Program-made: the position numbers and the translations under genes
The notes under the pieces: model-generated
What the model was told of the DNA's origin: nothing
The model's database searches: none
The model's input: only the letters and a program-made list of their open reading frames with translations
Assembly (NCBI GenBank): GCA_017397845.1
Contig: JAFQHU010000018.1
Location: 62,001 to 126,000, forward strand
DNA from: Clostridia bacterium
Lineage (GTDB): Bacteria; Bacillota; Clostridia; Oscillospirales; Acutalibacteraceae
DNA: 64,000 nucleotides
Direction: 5' to 3'
Shown here: positions 40,862-49,215 of the stretch, piece after piece
Layout: the number at the start of each line of letters is the position of its first letter
How positions within the stretch are numbered: the first letter of the stretch is position 1

Positions 40862-42697
40862 TTATGCCTTTTTTGCTGTTACCTTTTTGATAACAAAGAG
40901 TGTGGCAATCATTAATACAGCACCGACGGGAAGAGCCACATACCACTGAGGAACGAAGCCTGCGATGATGTAAGTCACGAAGGACACGCCTGCAACGGTA
41001 AGAGCATAGGGGAGCTGTGTGGAAACATGGTTGAGATGGTCGCACTGACCGCCGGCAGAAGCCATGATGGTGGTATCGGAAATAGGTGAGCAATGGTCAC
41101 CGCAAACGGCGCCTGCCATACATGCAGAGATGGAAACGATCATAAGAGGATTGCCCGCCTCGAATACGCTCAGTACGATGGGAATAAGAATACCGAAGGT
41201 ACCCCATGATGTACCTGTAGCAAAGGAAAGACCTACAGCGATGAGGAAGATAATGGCGGGAAGAAGAGCCTGAAGTGCACCTGCACTGCCTTCGACGAGC
41301 TGTGAAATGTAAATCTTTGCGCCGAGGCTGTCTGTCATAGCCTTAAGAGTCCATGCGCAGGTGAGAATAAGGATGGCAGGAACCATAGCCTTGAAGCCTT
41401 CGGGAAGAGATGCCATAGCGTCTTTGAAAGAAATAACTCTTCTGATGAGAAGGTAAGCGATTGCAAAAACGATTGCCACGGCAGAGCCGAGAACAAGGCC
41501 GACGGAAGCATCTGAATTTGAGAATGCTTCAATGAAACCTGCTTTATCCTCGCCTGTTGCGAAAAAGCCGCCGGAATAAATCATGCCGATAACACAGCAG
41601 ATAATAAGTACAACAACAGGAAGAATGAGATCGATAACCTTGCCCTTGGGGTTAATAACTGTTTCGTCAGTTTCAACCTTTGTGCCGCTCGTGAAAAGAT
41701 CACCCTTTTCGATAGCGTTTCTTTCGTGGAGCTTCATGGGGCCGAAATCGAACTTTGCAACTGCGATAACTACCATCATAATAATGGTAAAGATTGCATA
41801 GAAGTTATAGGGAATAGCCTGAACGAATAAACTCATACCGCTGTCAGCTCCTGCGCCTCTGGCGAAGCCCGCAACTGCGGCTGCCCAGGAAGAAATGGGA
41901 GCGATAATACAAATAGGAGCAGCGGTGGCATCGATAACATAAGCGAGCTTTGCACGTGAAATTTTCTGCTCATCGGCAACAGGTCTCATAACTGAACCGA
42001 CTGTAAGGCAATTGAAATAGTCATCGATAAAAATAAGACAGCCTAAAAGAATGGTAGCAAGCTGTGCGCCTACTCTCGATTTGATATGCTTTGATGCCCA
42101 ACGGCCGAAGGCTGCAGAACCGCCCGCTTTGTTCATCATGGAAACAAGTGCACCGAGAAGCACAAGGAAAATGATAATGCCCATATTGTAGCTGTCCGAA
42201 AGAGAGGCAACAAATCCGTCAAAAAGGACGTGATTGATTGCGGTTTCGAAATTACCGCCGGCATAAATAAAGCCGCCTACCACAATACCGATGATAAGTG
42301 AGGAATAAACCTCCTTTGTGATAAGAGCAAGTACGATAGCGATAATGGGAGCTGCGAGAGCGGCAACGGTGGCGTAAGAGCCGATGCTTTCTCTGACCTT
42401 GCTGAGAGCGGTTTCAATATGAGCTTTGAAGCCGGGGTCATTTGTAAGGTTATCAGCGTAAGAGTCAACATAAGCTGCCGCAGATTCCCCGTCTGTAAGG
42501 TCATATTCTGTTATTTCTCCGTCAACATCAACGGAAAAAGCTGTTTCGGCATCCGCGCCGATGGTAAGCACTGCTGCTTCATCTGCTGCAGGAACGTCTT
42601 CTGTAGCGAAAGCAGTGCAGGTCATGGGGACAGCAAGAGCAAGAACAACCATAATTGCCAATAGAATTCTTGCCATGCTTTTCTTTGATTTTTGCAT
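40862..42697 (-). CDS. NhaC-family Na+/H+ antiporter with exported N-terminal domain
   Basis: A 611-residue membrane protein. The C-terminal 500 residues contain the NhaC-type signatures CLIFIDDYFNCLTVGS and GDHCSPISDTTIMASA, with about 12 membrane segments. The N-terminus is unusual: a cleavable-looking signal peptide (1-32, ending AFATEDVP) followed by about 75 acidic residues before the first transporter helix near 107. That domain would lie outside the cell. The usual NhaC substrate is sodium or an organic counter-ion; related proteins exchange malate/lactate, so substrate is not certain. A promoter lies at 42734-42762. Confidence 0.85.
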   Translation of the reverse strand: MQKSKKSMARILLAIMVVLALAVPMTCTAFATEDVPAADEAAVLTIGADAETAFSVDVDGEITEYDLTDGESAAAYVDSYADNLTNDPGFKAHIETALSKVRESIGSYATVAALAAPIIAIVLALITKEVYSSLIIGIVVGGFIYAGGNFETAINHVLFDGFVASLSDSYNMGIIIFLVLLGALVSMMNKAGGSAAFGRWASKHIKSRVGAQLATILLGCLIFIDDYFNCLTVGSVMRPVADEQKISRAKLAYVIDATAAPICIIAPISSWAAAVAGFARGAGADSGMSLFVQAIPYNFYAIFTIIMMVVIAVAKFDFGPMKLHERNAIEKGDLFTSGTKVETDETVINPKGKVIDLILPVVVLIICCVIGMIYSGGFFATGEDKAGFIEAFSNSDASVGLVLGSAVAIVFAIAYLLIRRVISFKDAMASLPEGFKAMVPAILILTCAWTLKAMTDSLGAKIYISQLVEGSAGALQALLPAIIFLIAVGLSFATGTSWGTFGILIPIVLSVFEAGNPLMIVSISACMAGAVCGDHCSPISDTTIMASAGGQCDHLNHVSTQLPYALTVAGVSFVTYIIAGFVPQWYVALPVGAVLMIATLFVIKKVTAKKA

Positions 42698-42733
42698 TTT
42701 TTTATCTCCTTTGTTTTAATTTTATCGGATACC

Positions 42734-42762
42734 ATTATACTTATCTTTTTTGGAAAAATCAA
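42734..42762 (-). promoter_or_regulatory. Antiporter gene promoter
   Basis: Minus strand: -35 TTGATT (42757-42762), 17-base spacer, -10 TATAAT (42734-42739). Confidence 0.7.
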
Positions 42763-42825
42763 TACTTTAGCACAAAAAAGTGGTAATATGCTGAACACCG
42801 ACTGCTGTAAGTAAAAACTCTTTTT

Positions 42826-42966
42826 CATATATAAAAGCAACAAGGATGTCCCGTCGGACATCCTCGCTCTTCAATCATATATTTTCTCATTTTAAAAGCA
42901 ACCAATGTGCTGTAAATTCTCTTAATCAACGTGTTATATTCTACCACCGCCCGTCTCACTTTTCAA
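42826..42966 (-). ncRNA. Putative small RNA unit with YerC-like site
   Basis: The 530-base gap between antiporter and ackA holds no gene. On the minus strand it has a -35 TTGAAA (42961-42966), 17-base spacer and -10 TAGAAT (42938-42943). One base on is TAACACGTT (42928-42936), the same nine bases as in the his operator and almost the same place. A perfect 9-bp hairpin (42856-42864 with 42843-42851) follows about 70 bases later, then TTGTTGCTTTT, a modest terminator. The RNA would be about 100 nt. A 21-codon frame inside (from MRKYM) lacks a ribosome-binding site. Confidence 0.4.
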
Positions 42967-43228
42967 TATCCAAACTCAACAAAGAAAAACTCCGTTTTTT
43001 GTACTCTTTAACTTCTGTATAGTATATTTTCAACATAATTAAAAACGTCTTTTATGCAAATGACACAATATGTCCGTTTTCGAATTAAATAAGAGATGCA
43101 ATTTTCTTCAAATAATGATAAATAAAACTGCTCAAATAGTGGAAAAATAAAAAACAATGTGTTATAATGTAAAAGTTAGACAATATCTGCCAAAGATAAA
43201 AGTATATTATTTTAAAGAGGTGCAAAAC

Positions 43229-44494
43229 ATGAGTTTTAAAGAGTTAATCATCAATGCAGGTTCTTCTTCATTAAAGTATCAGGTTTTCGAAATGCCTGAG
43301 GCAAAGGTTTTGGCAAAGGGTATTTTCCAGCAGATCGGTTCAGACTGTACCTTTACCCACAAAATCGACAAAGACGGTAAAGAAGTAAAGGTTCTCGATG
43401 AAAAGCCCGTAGAGGCAAAAGATCATCACGATGCCATCACCATTCTTTTGGAAACACTTACCGACAGCAAAAACGGCGTTCTCACTTCAATGAACGACAT
43501 CTCTGCCGTAGGTCACCGTGTCCTTCACGGCGGTGAAGAATTCAGCGGCAGCGTGGTTGTTACGGAAGACGTTAAAGTTGCCATCAGAAAATGTATCCCC
43601 CTCGGCCCCCTTCACAACCCTGCAAACCTTATGGGTATCGAAGTTTGTGAAGAAATCATGAAGGGTATCCCCCAGGTAGCAGTTTTTGATACCGCTTTCC
43701 ATCAAACTATCCCCGACTATGCATATATGTATGCTCTCCCCTATAAATACTATCTCAAGCACGGCATCAGACGCTACGGCTTCCACGGCACCAGCCACAG
43801 ATATGTTTCTGCCCGTACCACTGATTTCCTTATGAAAAAATATCCCGGCAAATATAATGCTGACGAGCTTAAGGTTGTTACCTGCCATCTCGGTAACGGC
43901 TCCTCTATTTCAGCCATCAAGGGCGGCAAATGCTTTGACACCACCATGGGTCTCACTCCCCTCGAAGGCATTATGATGGGTACACGTTCAGGCTCCATCG
44001 ACCCAGCCATCATCGCCGTTCTTTGCGAAAGAGAAAATCTCACTGCTAAAGAGGTTGACAATATCCTTAACAAAAAGTCGGGTATGCTCGGTCTCACAGC
44101 TGAATACGATGAAAACTTTAATGAAATTCCCGACACAGCCACAAGCGACAACAGAACAATCGAAGGCCGTTCAAAGAGCGGTGACAAAAGAGCTCAGCTC
44201 GTTGAATCCATGCTCTGCCATCAGCTCGTTAAATATATCGGCGGCTTCGCCGCTGCCATGGGCGGTGTGGATGCAGTAGTATTCACAGGCGGTATCGGCG
44301 AAAACAATCCCCATTACCGTACAAGAGTAGCAGAAAAGTTAGGCTTTATGGGCACAACCATCGACGAAGAAGCGAACAGCGTGAGAGGACAGGAAATCGA
44401 AATTTCCACAGAAGACTCCGCTCTTAAGCTTCTTGTTATCCCCACCGACGAAGAGCTTCTCATCGCACAGGATACTTACGAATTAACAAAATAA
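43229..44494 (+). CDS. ackA: Acetate kinase
   Basis: AckA converts acetyl-phosphate and ADP to acetate and ATP, the energy-yielding end of acetate fermentation. The protein has 421 residues from the ATG at 43229; family motifs are INAGSSSLKYQ, GHRVLHGGE, HNPANL, CHLGNGSS, GLTPLEG and FTGGIGEN. An in-frame ATG at 43157 lies within the -10 region and is rejected. It stands alone without pta. The AGAGGTG site is strong. The codon use is biased to C-ending codons, as for a highly expressed gene. Confidence 0.95.
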   Translation: MSFKELIINAGSSSLKYQVFEMPEAKVLAKGIFQQIGSDCTFTHKIDKDGKEVKVLDEKPVEAKDHHDAITILLETLTDSKNGVLTSMNDISAVGHRVLHGGEEFSGSVVVTEDVKVAIRKCIPLGPLHNPANLMGIEVCEEIMKGIPQVAVFDTAFHQTIPDYAYMYALPYKYYLKHGIRRYGFHGTSHRYVSARTTDFLMKKYPGKYNADELKVVTCHLGNGSSISAIKGGKCFDTTMGLTPLEGIMMGTRSGSIDPAIIAVLCERENLTAKEVDNILNKKSGMLGLTAEYDENFNEIPDTATSDNRTIEGRSKSGDKRAQLVESMLCHQLVKYIGGFAAAMGGVDAVVFTGGIGENNPHYRTRVAEKLGFMGTTIDEEANSVRGQEIEISTEDSALKLLVIPTDEELLIAQDTYELTK

Positions 44495-44513
44495 TTTTTA
44501 TGTACAGAAAATT

Positions 44514-44546
44514 ATCTCCTCCGTTTTGCGGAGGAGATTTTCTTTA
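44514..44546 (+). terminator. ackA terminator
   Basis: Perfect 10-bp stem ATCTCCTCCG/CGGAGGAGAT (44514-44523 with 44529-44538), then TTTCTTT. Confidence 0.88.
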
Positions 44547-46667
44547 TATTACCTTTGTTTTTGCTGCCGAGCAGCTTTTAAATGTGTTTTTTGAAAGCTT
44601 TGCCTTGGCTTTTTTATATCTTATACCGTAACGGGCTTTTTTCACCGTATTCTTTGACACGGTGGCTTTGGTTTTTGCCTTTGCGATATAAATTCCTGTG
44701 TTATCGCACTGATTTATGCTGTTGCCCGTTATCTTTTTGATTTTACAGGAAGCGCTGTTTATACGTATACCGTATCTGCATTTAACCTTCAGCTTTTTGC
44801 TGTCCTTCTTTGCCTTTCCGTTTATTTTATTGTTTGTGATGTTCGTTACGGAAGCCTTATCGTTTATGCCTATGCCGTCTGCACTCTTTGAGGTTATATC
44901 GACGGTGTTCTTTGTAACGGTGGTAACGGAGGCTGTTTTGTTAAGATAAATACCCGTATTCTTGCCGCCGCAGATATAGTTTGAAGAAATCGTGTTTGCC
45001 TTACCCTTTCCCGTCAGATAAATGCTGTACTTTTTGCAGGAGTAAATGCTGTTGGAGGAAATAGTGCTTGCCTGACCGTCGTTCACCGCTATTCCGTAGC
45101 CTGAACAGCTTTTTATTTTATTTGATTTTACTTCCACATTACCGCAGCCCTTAAGAATATAAACACCGTTGCTTTTTGTATTGTTTACAGTATTTGATAT
45201 AAGCTTTGCTTTTTTTATGTTCTGCAGTTTGACACCGAAGGATTTGGCGCCGCTGAAGCTGTTTTTTTCGAAATAAAGCTCAGAGCTTTTATCTGCGGTA
45301 ACGAGGGAATGTATAACCGCCTTTTTATCGGTTACGGTATTGCCGTAAAAATAAATCTTTTCGCTGTTTTCTGCCTTGATGCCGTAAACCGTATTGCTTA
45401 TTTTTCCTTTATAATTAAAGGTTACCTTATTGTTTTTTACGGATACATTACTGTTTTTACCGTAGGCAGAGCCTTTTGCACCGTTTATATGGATAGCATT
45501 AAAGCTTTTCTGACTGACAGCGCCCGAAACAGTATTATTTTCGACTCTTACCCCTGAAATACGGCAGTCTGCACTGAAAGTCTTTCCGTTTTTATCTTTG
45601 AAATTTTTAACCTGTGCACCGATAAGCCTTATACCGAAAGCGGAGGTATCTGCGCCGTTGCTTTTAAGTGAGATTTTATTTCCGCTGATTGTAACATTCA
45701 CATCGTTTATAACCTTTGTTCCGCTCAGAGGTGCATAGAAATTCGAAAGAGAGGTGTTTGTCACCGTGCCGCAGCTGATACCGCTTCCGCAGTCGGTTAT
45801 GATATTATCGGAAATGATACTGTTAATGTAATTAACCACTCTTATTGCATAGCTTTCTATATTTTTAAAGGTATTATTTTTAAAAATCATATTATCAAAA
45901 TAATAACCGGCTATGGCCGAGTGAGTACCGAGACCGCGGGGAACATTTTCAAAGGTACAGCCCGTTACGCTTACATTTTTCGTGGGTGTACCGTCATAGG
46001 CAGGATAAGTGAAATATCCTTCCTTGAGAATATCTATCTGAACCGCCTCACAGTTGAAGCCGTCAAGACCTTCCGTGGTTTTCATGTTACGGAACTCGCA
46101 GCCGTGGATTTTTACATTTTCACAGGCGGCAAAGGTAAGCAGATGCTGAACATCGGTGGTATTCATAAAAGTAACACCGTTTATTTCCACATTCGACGCA
46201 TGGGCAAACCTCACAAGTGAGCTTCCGCCGATGTTACGGGCATCAAAGGTGCCGTTTTTGATTGTAATGTTTTTATATCCCTCATAGCCGTAGACTACTT
46301 CCTTTGATGTGCCGAAGCGTATCATAGAGCCGCAGCCCTCCGCCCTCATTATCACAGAGCCGGAAAGGTCCAATACCGTGTTGCTGTAAAGATTAAGAGA
46401 TTGATAAAGACAGTATTCGCCCTTCGGAAGCTTCACTGTGTGAATATCTGTGGGTGAAGCGTTATCTCTCACATAACGCAATGCTTTCTGGATGGTGTCT
46501 CTGGCATCAAGAGAAATATTGTTTGTGACAATTTCATAAGTTGCCACGGTTTTCCCCGATGAATCCGTAACGGCGATGCTTCCCACTGTGTCCTCTGCCG
46601 AAGCAAAGACAGCAAAAGACATAAGCATCACAATCGTCAGTATTAAAGCTGATAATGTTTTCTTCAT
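44544..46667 (-). CDS. Secreted right-handed beta-helix protein
   Basis: A 707-residue exported protein. After a signal peptide (1-24, FASA) there is a pectate-lyase-like N-cap with DTIQKALRYVRDN and HTVKLPKGEY, then many NxxxxN parallel beta-helix coils such as NITIKNGTFDARN and NVKIHGCEF up to the C-terminus. The C-terminal third is Lys/Ser-rich with short repeats (NTVKKARYGIRYKKAKAKLS). It resembles glycan lyases or phage-tail-like carbohydrate binding proteins; catalytic residues were not identified. The ATG at 46667 is preferred to a GTG at 46676, which overlaps the GGAG site. It is divergent from a two-component system. Confidence 0.83.
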   Translation of the reverse strand: MKKTLSALILTIVMLMSFAVFASAEDTVGSIAVTDSSGKTVATYEIVTNNISLDARDTIQKALRYVRDNASPTDIHTVKLPKGEYCLYQSLNLYSNTVLDLSGSVIMRAEGCGSMIRFGTSKEVVYGYEGYKNITIKNGTFDARNIGGSSLVRFAHASNVEINGVTFMNTTDVQHLLTFAACENVKIHGCEFRNMKTTEGLDGFNCEAVQIDILKEGYFTYPAYDGTPTKNVSVTGCTFENVPRGLGTHSAIAGYYFDNMIFKNNTFKNIESYAIRVVNYINSIISDNIITDCGSGISCGTVTNTSLSNFYAPLSGTKVINDVNVTISGNKISLKSNGADTSAFGIRLIGAQVKNFKDKNGKTFSADCRISGVRVENNTVSGAVSQKSFNAIHINGAKGSAYGKNSNVSVKNNKVTFNYKGKISNTVYGIKAENSEKIYFYGNTVTDKKAVIHSLVTADKSSELYFEKNSFSGAKSFGVKLQNIKKAKLISNTVNNTKSNGVYILKGCGNVEVKSNKIKSCSGYGIAVNDGQASTISSNSIYSCKKYSIYLTGKGKANTISSNYICGGKNTGIYLNKTASVTTVTKNTVDITSKSADGIGINDKASVTNITNNKINGKAKKDSKKLKVKCRYGIRINSASCKIKKITGNSINQCDNTGIYIAKAKTKATVSKNTVKKARYGIRYKKAKAKLSKNTFKSCSAAKTKVI

Positions 46668-46694
46668 TTTTATCACTCCTTTGCTGATGTTTCA

Positions 46695-46724
46695 ATTTTA
46701 CCATACTATATATTTTTCTGTCAA
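46695..46724 (-). promoter_or_regulatory. Promoter of the beta-helix protein
   Basis: Minus strand: -35 TTGACA (46719-46724), 18-base spacer, -10 TAAAAT (46695-46700). Confidence 0.6.
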
Positions 46725-46768
46725 CGGAGAAAAAAAGAAGAATTTTTTAAAAATATCCCCCGTGACAC

Positions 46769-46798
46769 TTGGAGTACATACCCCGTGTGTATTATAAT
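46769..46798 (+). promoter_or_regulatory. Promoter of the two-component operon
   Basis: -35 TTGGAG (46769-46774), 18-base spacer, -10 TATAAT (46793-46798). The spacer has a GTACATAC..GTGTGTAT imperfect repeat that could be an autoregulatory site. Confidence 0.5.
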
Positions 46799-46818
46799 GA
46801 CGAAAGGAGATGATAAAG

Positions 46819-47496
46819 ATGCTTAAAATACTCGTTTGTGACGATGAAGTAAAAATTCGCACCACCCTTTATGACTATTTTACCGCCAAGGGCTTTTCCG
46901 TTACCATGGCGCAAAATGGCAGAGAGGCTGTGGAGAAAGCAGAGGAAAACGACTTCGACCTGATTATTCTCGATGTGCTCATGCCCATATTGGACGGTCT
47001 TACTGCCTGTAAGGAAATACGTAAATTTTCCGACACACCCGTAATATTTCTTTCCGCTTTAGGTGAAGAGGAAGATTTACTCAAAGGCTACAAATTAGGC
47101 GGTGACGATTACATTATAAAGCCCTTCCCTCTGTCCGTGCTGACGGAAAAGATAATCACCACCGTAAACAGACGCAAGGGCATAAACCCGCAGAAGCGTC
47201 TCACCCTCAGAGGTATCACCCTCGATTACGGCACACGGAAGGTTCTTTGCGGTGAAAGGGAAATTATTTTTGCCGCTAAGGATTTCGATTTGCTGGCACT
47301 TTTAATGGAAAACAAAGGCAACGTTCTGTCCCGTGAGGTAATTCTCAGAAAAATATGGGGTTATGACTTTGACGGTGACGAAAGAGTGATTGATACCCAC
47401 ATAAAGAGAATAAGAAAGGCCTTACGAGAACACGCCGACTGCATAAAAACCGTAATCGGCACAGGATATGCCTTTAAAAAGGAGGAGGAACAATGA
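46819..47496 (+). CDS. OmpR/PhoB-family response regulator
   Basis: A 225-residue regulator. The receiver domain has the acidic pocket CDDE, the phospho-Asp in IILDVLMP (residue 52), and KPF. The C-terminal winged helix ends in VIDTHIKRIRKALRE and VIGTGYAF. It probably binds direct repeats upstream of its targets; candidates are its own promoter and the divergent beta-helix gene, but no operator was defined. An ATG at 46810 abuts GGAG and is rejected. Its stop overlaps the kinase start by 4 bases (ATGA). Confidence 0.94.
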   Translation: MLKILVCDDEVKIRTTLYDYFTAKGFSVTMAQNGREAVEKAEENDFDLIILDVLMPILDGLTACKEIRKFSDTPVIFLSALGEEEDLLKGYKLGGDDYIIKPFPLSVLTEKIITTVNRRKGINPQKRLTLRGITLDYGTRKVLCGEREIIFAAKDFDLLALLMENKGNVLSREVILRKIWGYDFDGDERVIDTHIKRIRKALREHADCIKTVIGTGYAFKKEEEQ

Positions 47497-49115
47497 GTAA
47501 AAAGAAAATGAATGCACTTATCTGTCTTTGTCTTGTAATCAGCTTTGCCTTTTCGATGATTCTTAATTACAAAAGCGCCATACAAAATGAAGCATCTGAC
47601 TTTAACCGTAATGCAGATTATATGTTAAACACATTAAGTGAAAAGCTCCCCTATGATAAAAGTGATTTTTCCGCAGAAAAAAACTGTCCCGCCATAAAAA
47701 GCGGTCAATGTACCTATCCCGAACTTTTTGCAGCACAGCTTCAGATGACTCTCTCTGTCAACCATATACCGTATGTATTCGGTTTTATAAACACAGCACA
47801 GGAAATAGCGGCACAAAGCAAAATAACCTGTATCGAAGAAAGCCATGACGGTAATTATATTTATAAGCCGTATAATTATATTGATCTGAGCAGTTATATC
47901 AATGCCGAACAGAAAGAAAGCATACGTAAAATTATTAAAGATTATCCGTCGATAAACAGTGTCGGAATAAAAACCGATACCAACGGCAGAAACATCCCGA
48001 CAGAAATACTCCTTGGCGATTATATAACGGCGAATACCTTCACCGAGGGCTTTTCTTTGGAAAACGGTGTGACAGAAAAAACCATATCTCCTTTTTCTTC
48101 TCCCGGAAACATTTTGCATTTAAATTCTTATGATCTGCAGGCACGTTCGTATGAAATAAAAATTTATGATGAATTGGAGCATAAGCTTCGTGACTTTGCG
48201 GCAAACAACCATATGTTTCATTCCGGAGGGGGCTTTTCCGATGCCGACGAAAACGAACGCTACGGGCCCGTAAATATAGACGGCGAAGATTACATGTTCT
48301 ATTTTTACGCAAAAATCAATCTGCCGATGAGAGCTCTTTCCTCTGACTTTTTTTCTTATCTGACGGAACAGCTTATGATAATGTATGCAGTTTTAGCCGC
48401 TCTGATTTTTCTTACGGCAAACCGTCTTTACACCAAAACAGAAAAGCTTAACAAATCAAAACGCACCTTTATTTCTGCCGCCGCCCATGAGCTTAAAACT
48501 CCCCTCGCCGTTATACAGAATCAATGCGAATGTATTTTAGAGGGTGCCGTGGACGATAAAAAGGACGAATACATAAAATCCGTCTATGACGAGGCACTCC
48601 GAATGAATGATATAGTCACCTCTCTGCTGACCTTTAACCGTCTTTCCTCTACAGATAAAATAGAAAAGGAAAACTGCAATCTCACGGCATTGGTTAAAGA
48701 AGAAGCCGAAAAATATCTTCCCTTTGCCCGCTCGGAAGGTGCAGAATTGACACTCAATGCCGAAAAGGATATTTATGTAAGCTGTAATCCGAAGCTGATG
48801 GCTTTGGCTGTGGATAACTATCTTTCAAATGCCGTCAAATACACCACGGGAGCAAAGCGTATCAACGTCACTCTGAAAACAGAAAAAGACAGCTTTATTC
48901 TCGAAGTTTTCAACACCTGCGAGCCTTTAAACAAGGAAACTGCGGAAAACATATGGAACCTTTTCGAAAGGCAGGATGTTTCCAGAACGAGAGACGGCTC
49001 GTCAACAGGTATGGGGCTCCCCATCTGTAAGAGAATTTTCGAATGTCACGACTATGGCTATGGCTGTCAGAATACTGATACGGGTGTGATTTTCTCAGTC
49101 AAAGGAAAGCTGTAA
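47493..49115 (+). CDS. Sensor histidine kinase
   Basis: A 540-residue membrane kinase partnered with the response regulator. Two membrane helices (about 7-24 and 292-311) enclose a 265-residue extracytoplasmic sensor domain with no recognised family. The phospho-His is in AAAHELKTPLA, the N box is DNYLSNAVKY, and the G box DGSSTGMGLPIC. The HAMP domain is very short or absent. The signal is unknown. It is translationally coupled to the regulator. Confidence 0.92.
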   Translation: MSKKKMNALICLCLVISFAFSMILNYKSAIQNEASDFNRNADYMLNTLSEKLPYDKSDFSAEKNCPAIKSGQCTYPELFAAQLQMTLSVNHIPYVFGFINTAQEIAAQSKITCIEESHDGNYIYKPYNYIDLSSYINAEQKESIRKIIKDYPSINSVGIKTDTNGRNIPTEILLGDYITANTFTEGFSLENGVTEKTISPFSSPGNILHLNSYDLQARSYEIKIYDELEHKLRDFAANNHMFHSGGGFSDADENERYGPVNIDGEDYMFYFYAKINLPMRALSSDFFSYLTEQLMIMYAVLAALIFLTANRLYTKTEKLNKSKRTFISAAAHELKTPLAVIQNQCECILEGAVDDKKDEYIKSVYDEALRMNDIVTSLLTFNRLSSTDKIEKENCNLTALVKEEAEKYLPFARSEGAELTLNAEKDIYVSCNPKLMALAVDNYLSNAVKYTTGAKRINVTLKTEKDSFILEVFNTCEPLNKETAENIWNLFERQDVSRTRDGSSTGMGLPICKRIFECHDYGYGCQNTDTGVIFSVKGKL

Positions 49116-49158
49116 AACATTTATGAGGCTGATATAAACCTTTTCTTTTATACTATAA

Positions 49159-49187
49159 TTGACACCGTCAAATAAATATAGTATATT
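49159..49187 (+). promoter_or_regulatory. Promoter of secreted hydrolase 3
   Basis: Perfect -35 TTGACA (49159-49164), 17-base spacer, -10 TATATT (49182-49187). Confidence 0.65.
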
Positions 49188-49215
49188 ATTCTTATCAACA
49201 AAAAGGAGAATTAAT

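Noticed and set aside
42831..42900. A 21-codon minus-strand frame (starting MRKYM) as a small protein
   Set aside because: No ribosome-binding site, and its 3' half is the hairpin sequence.
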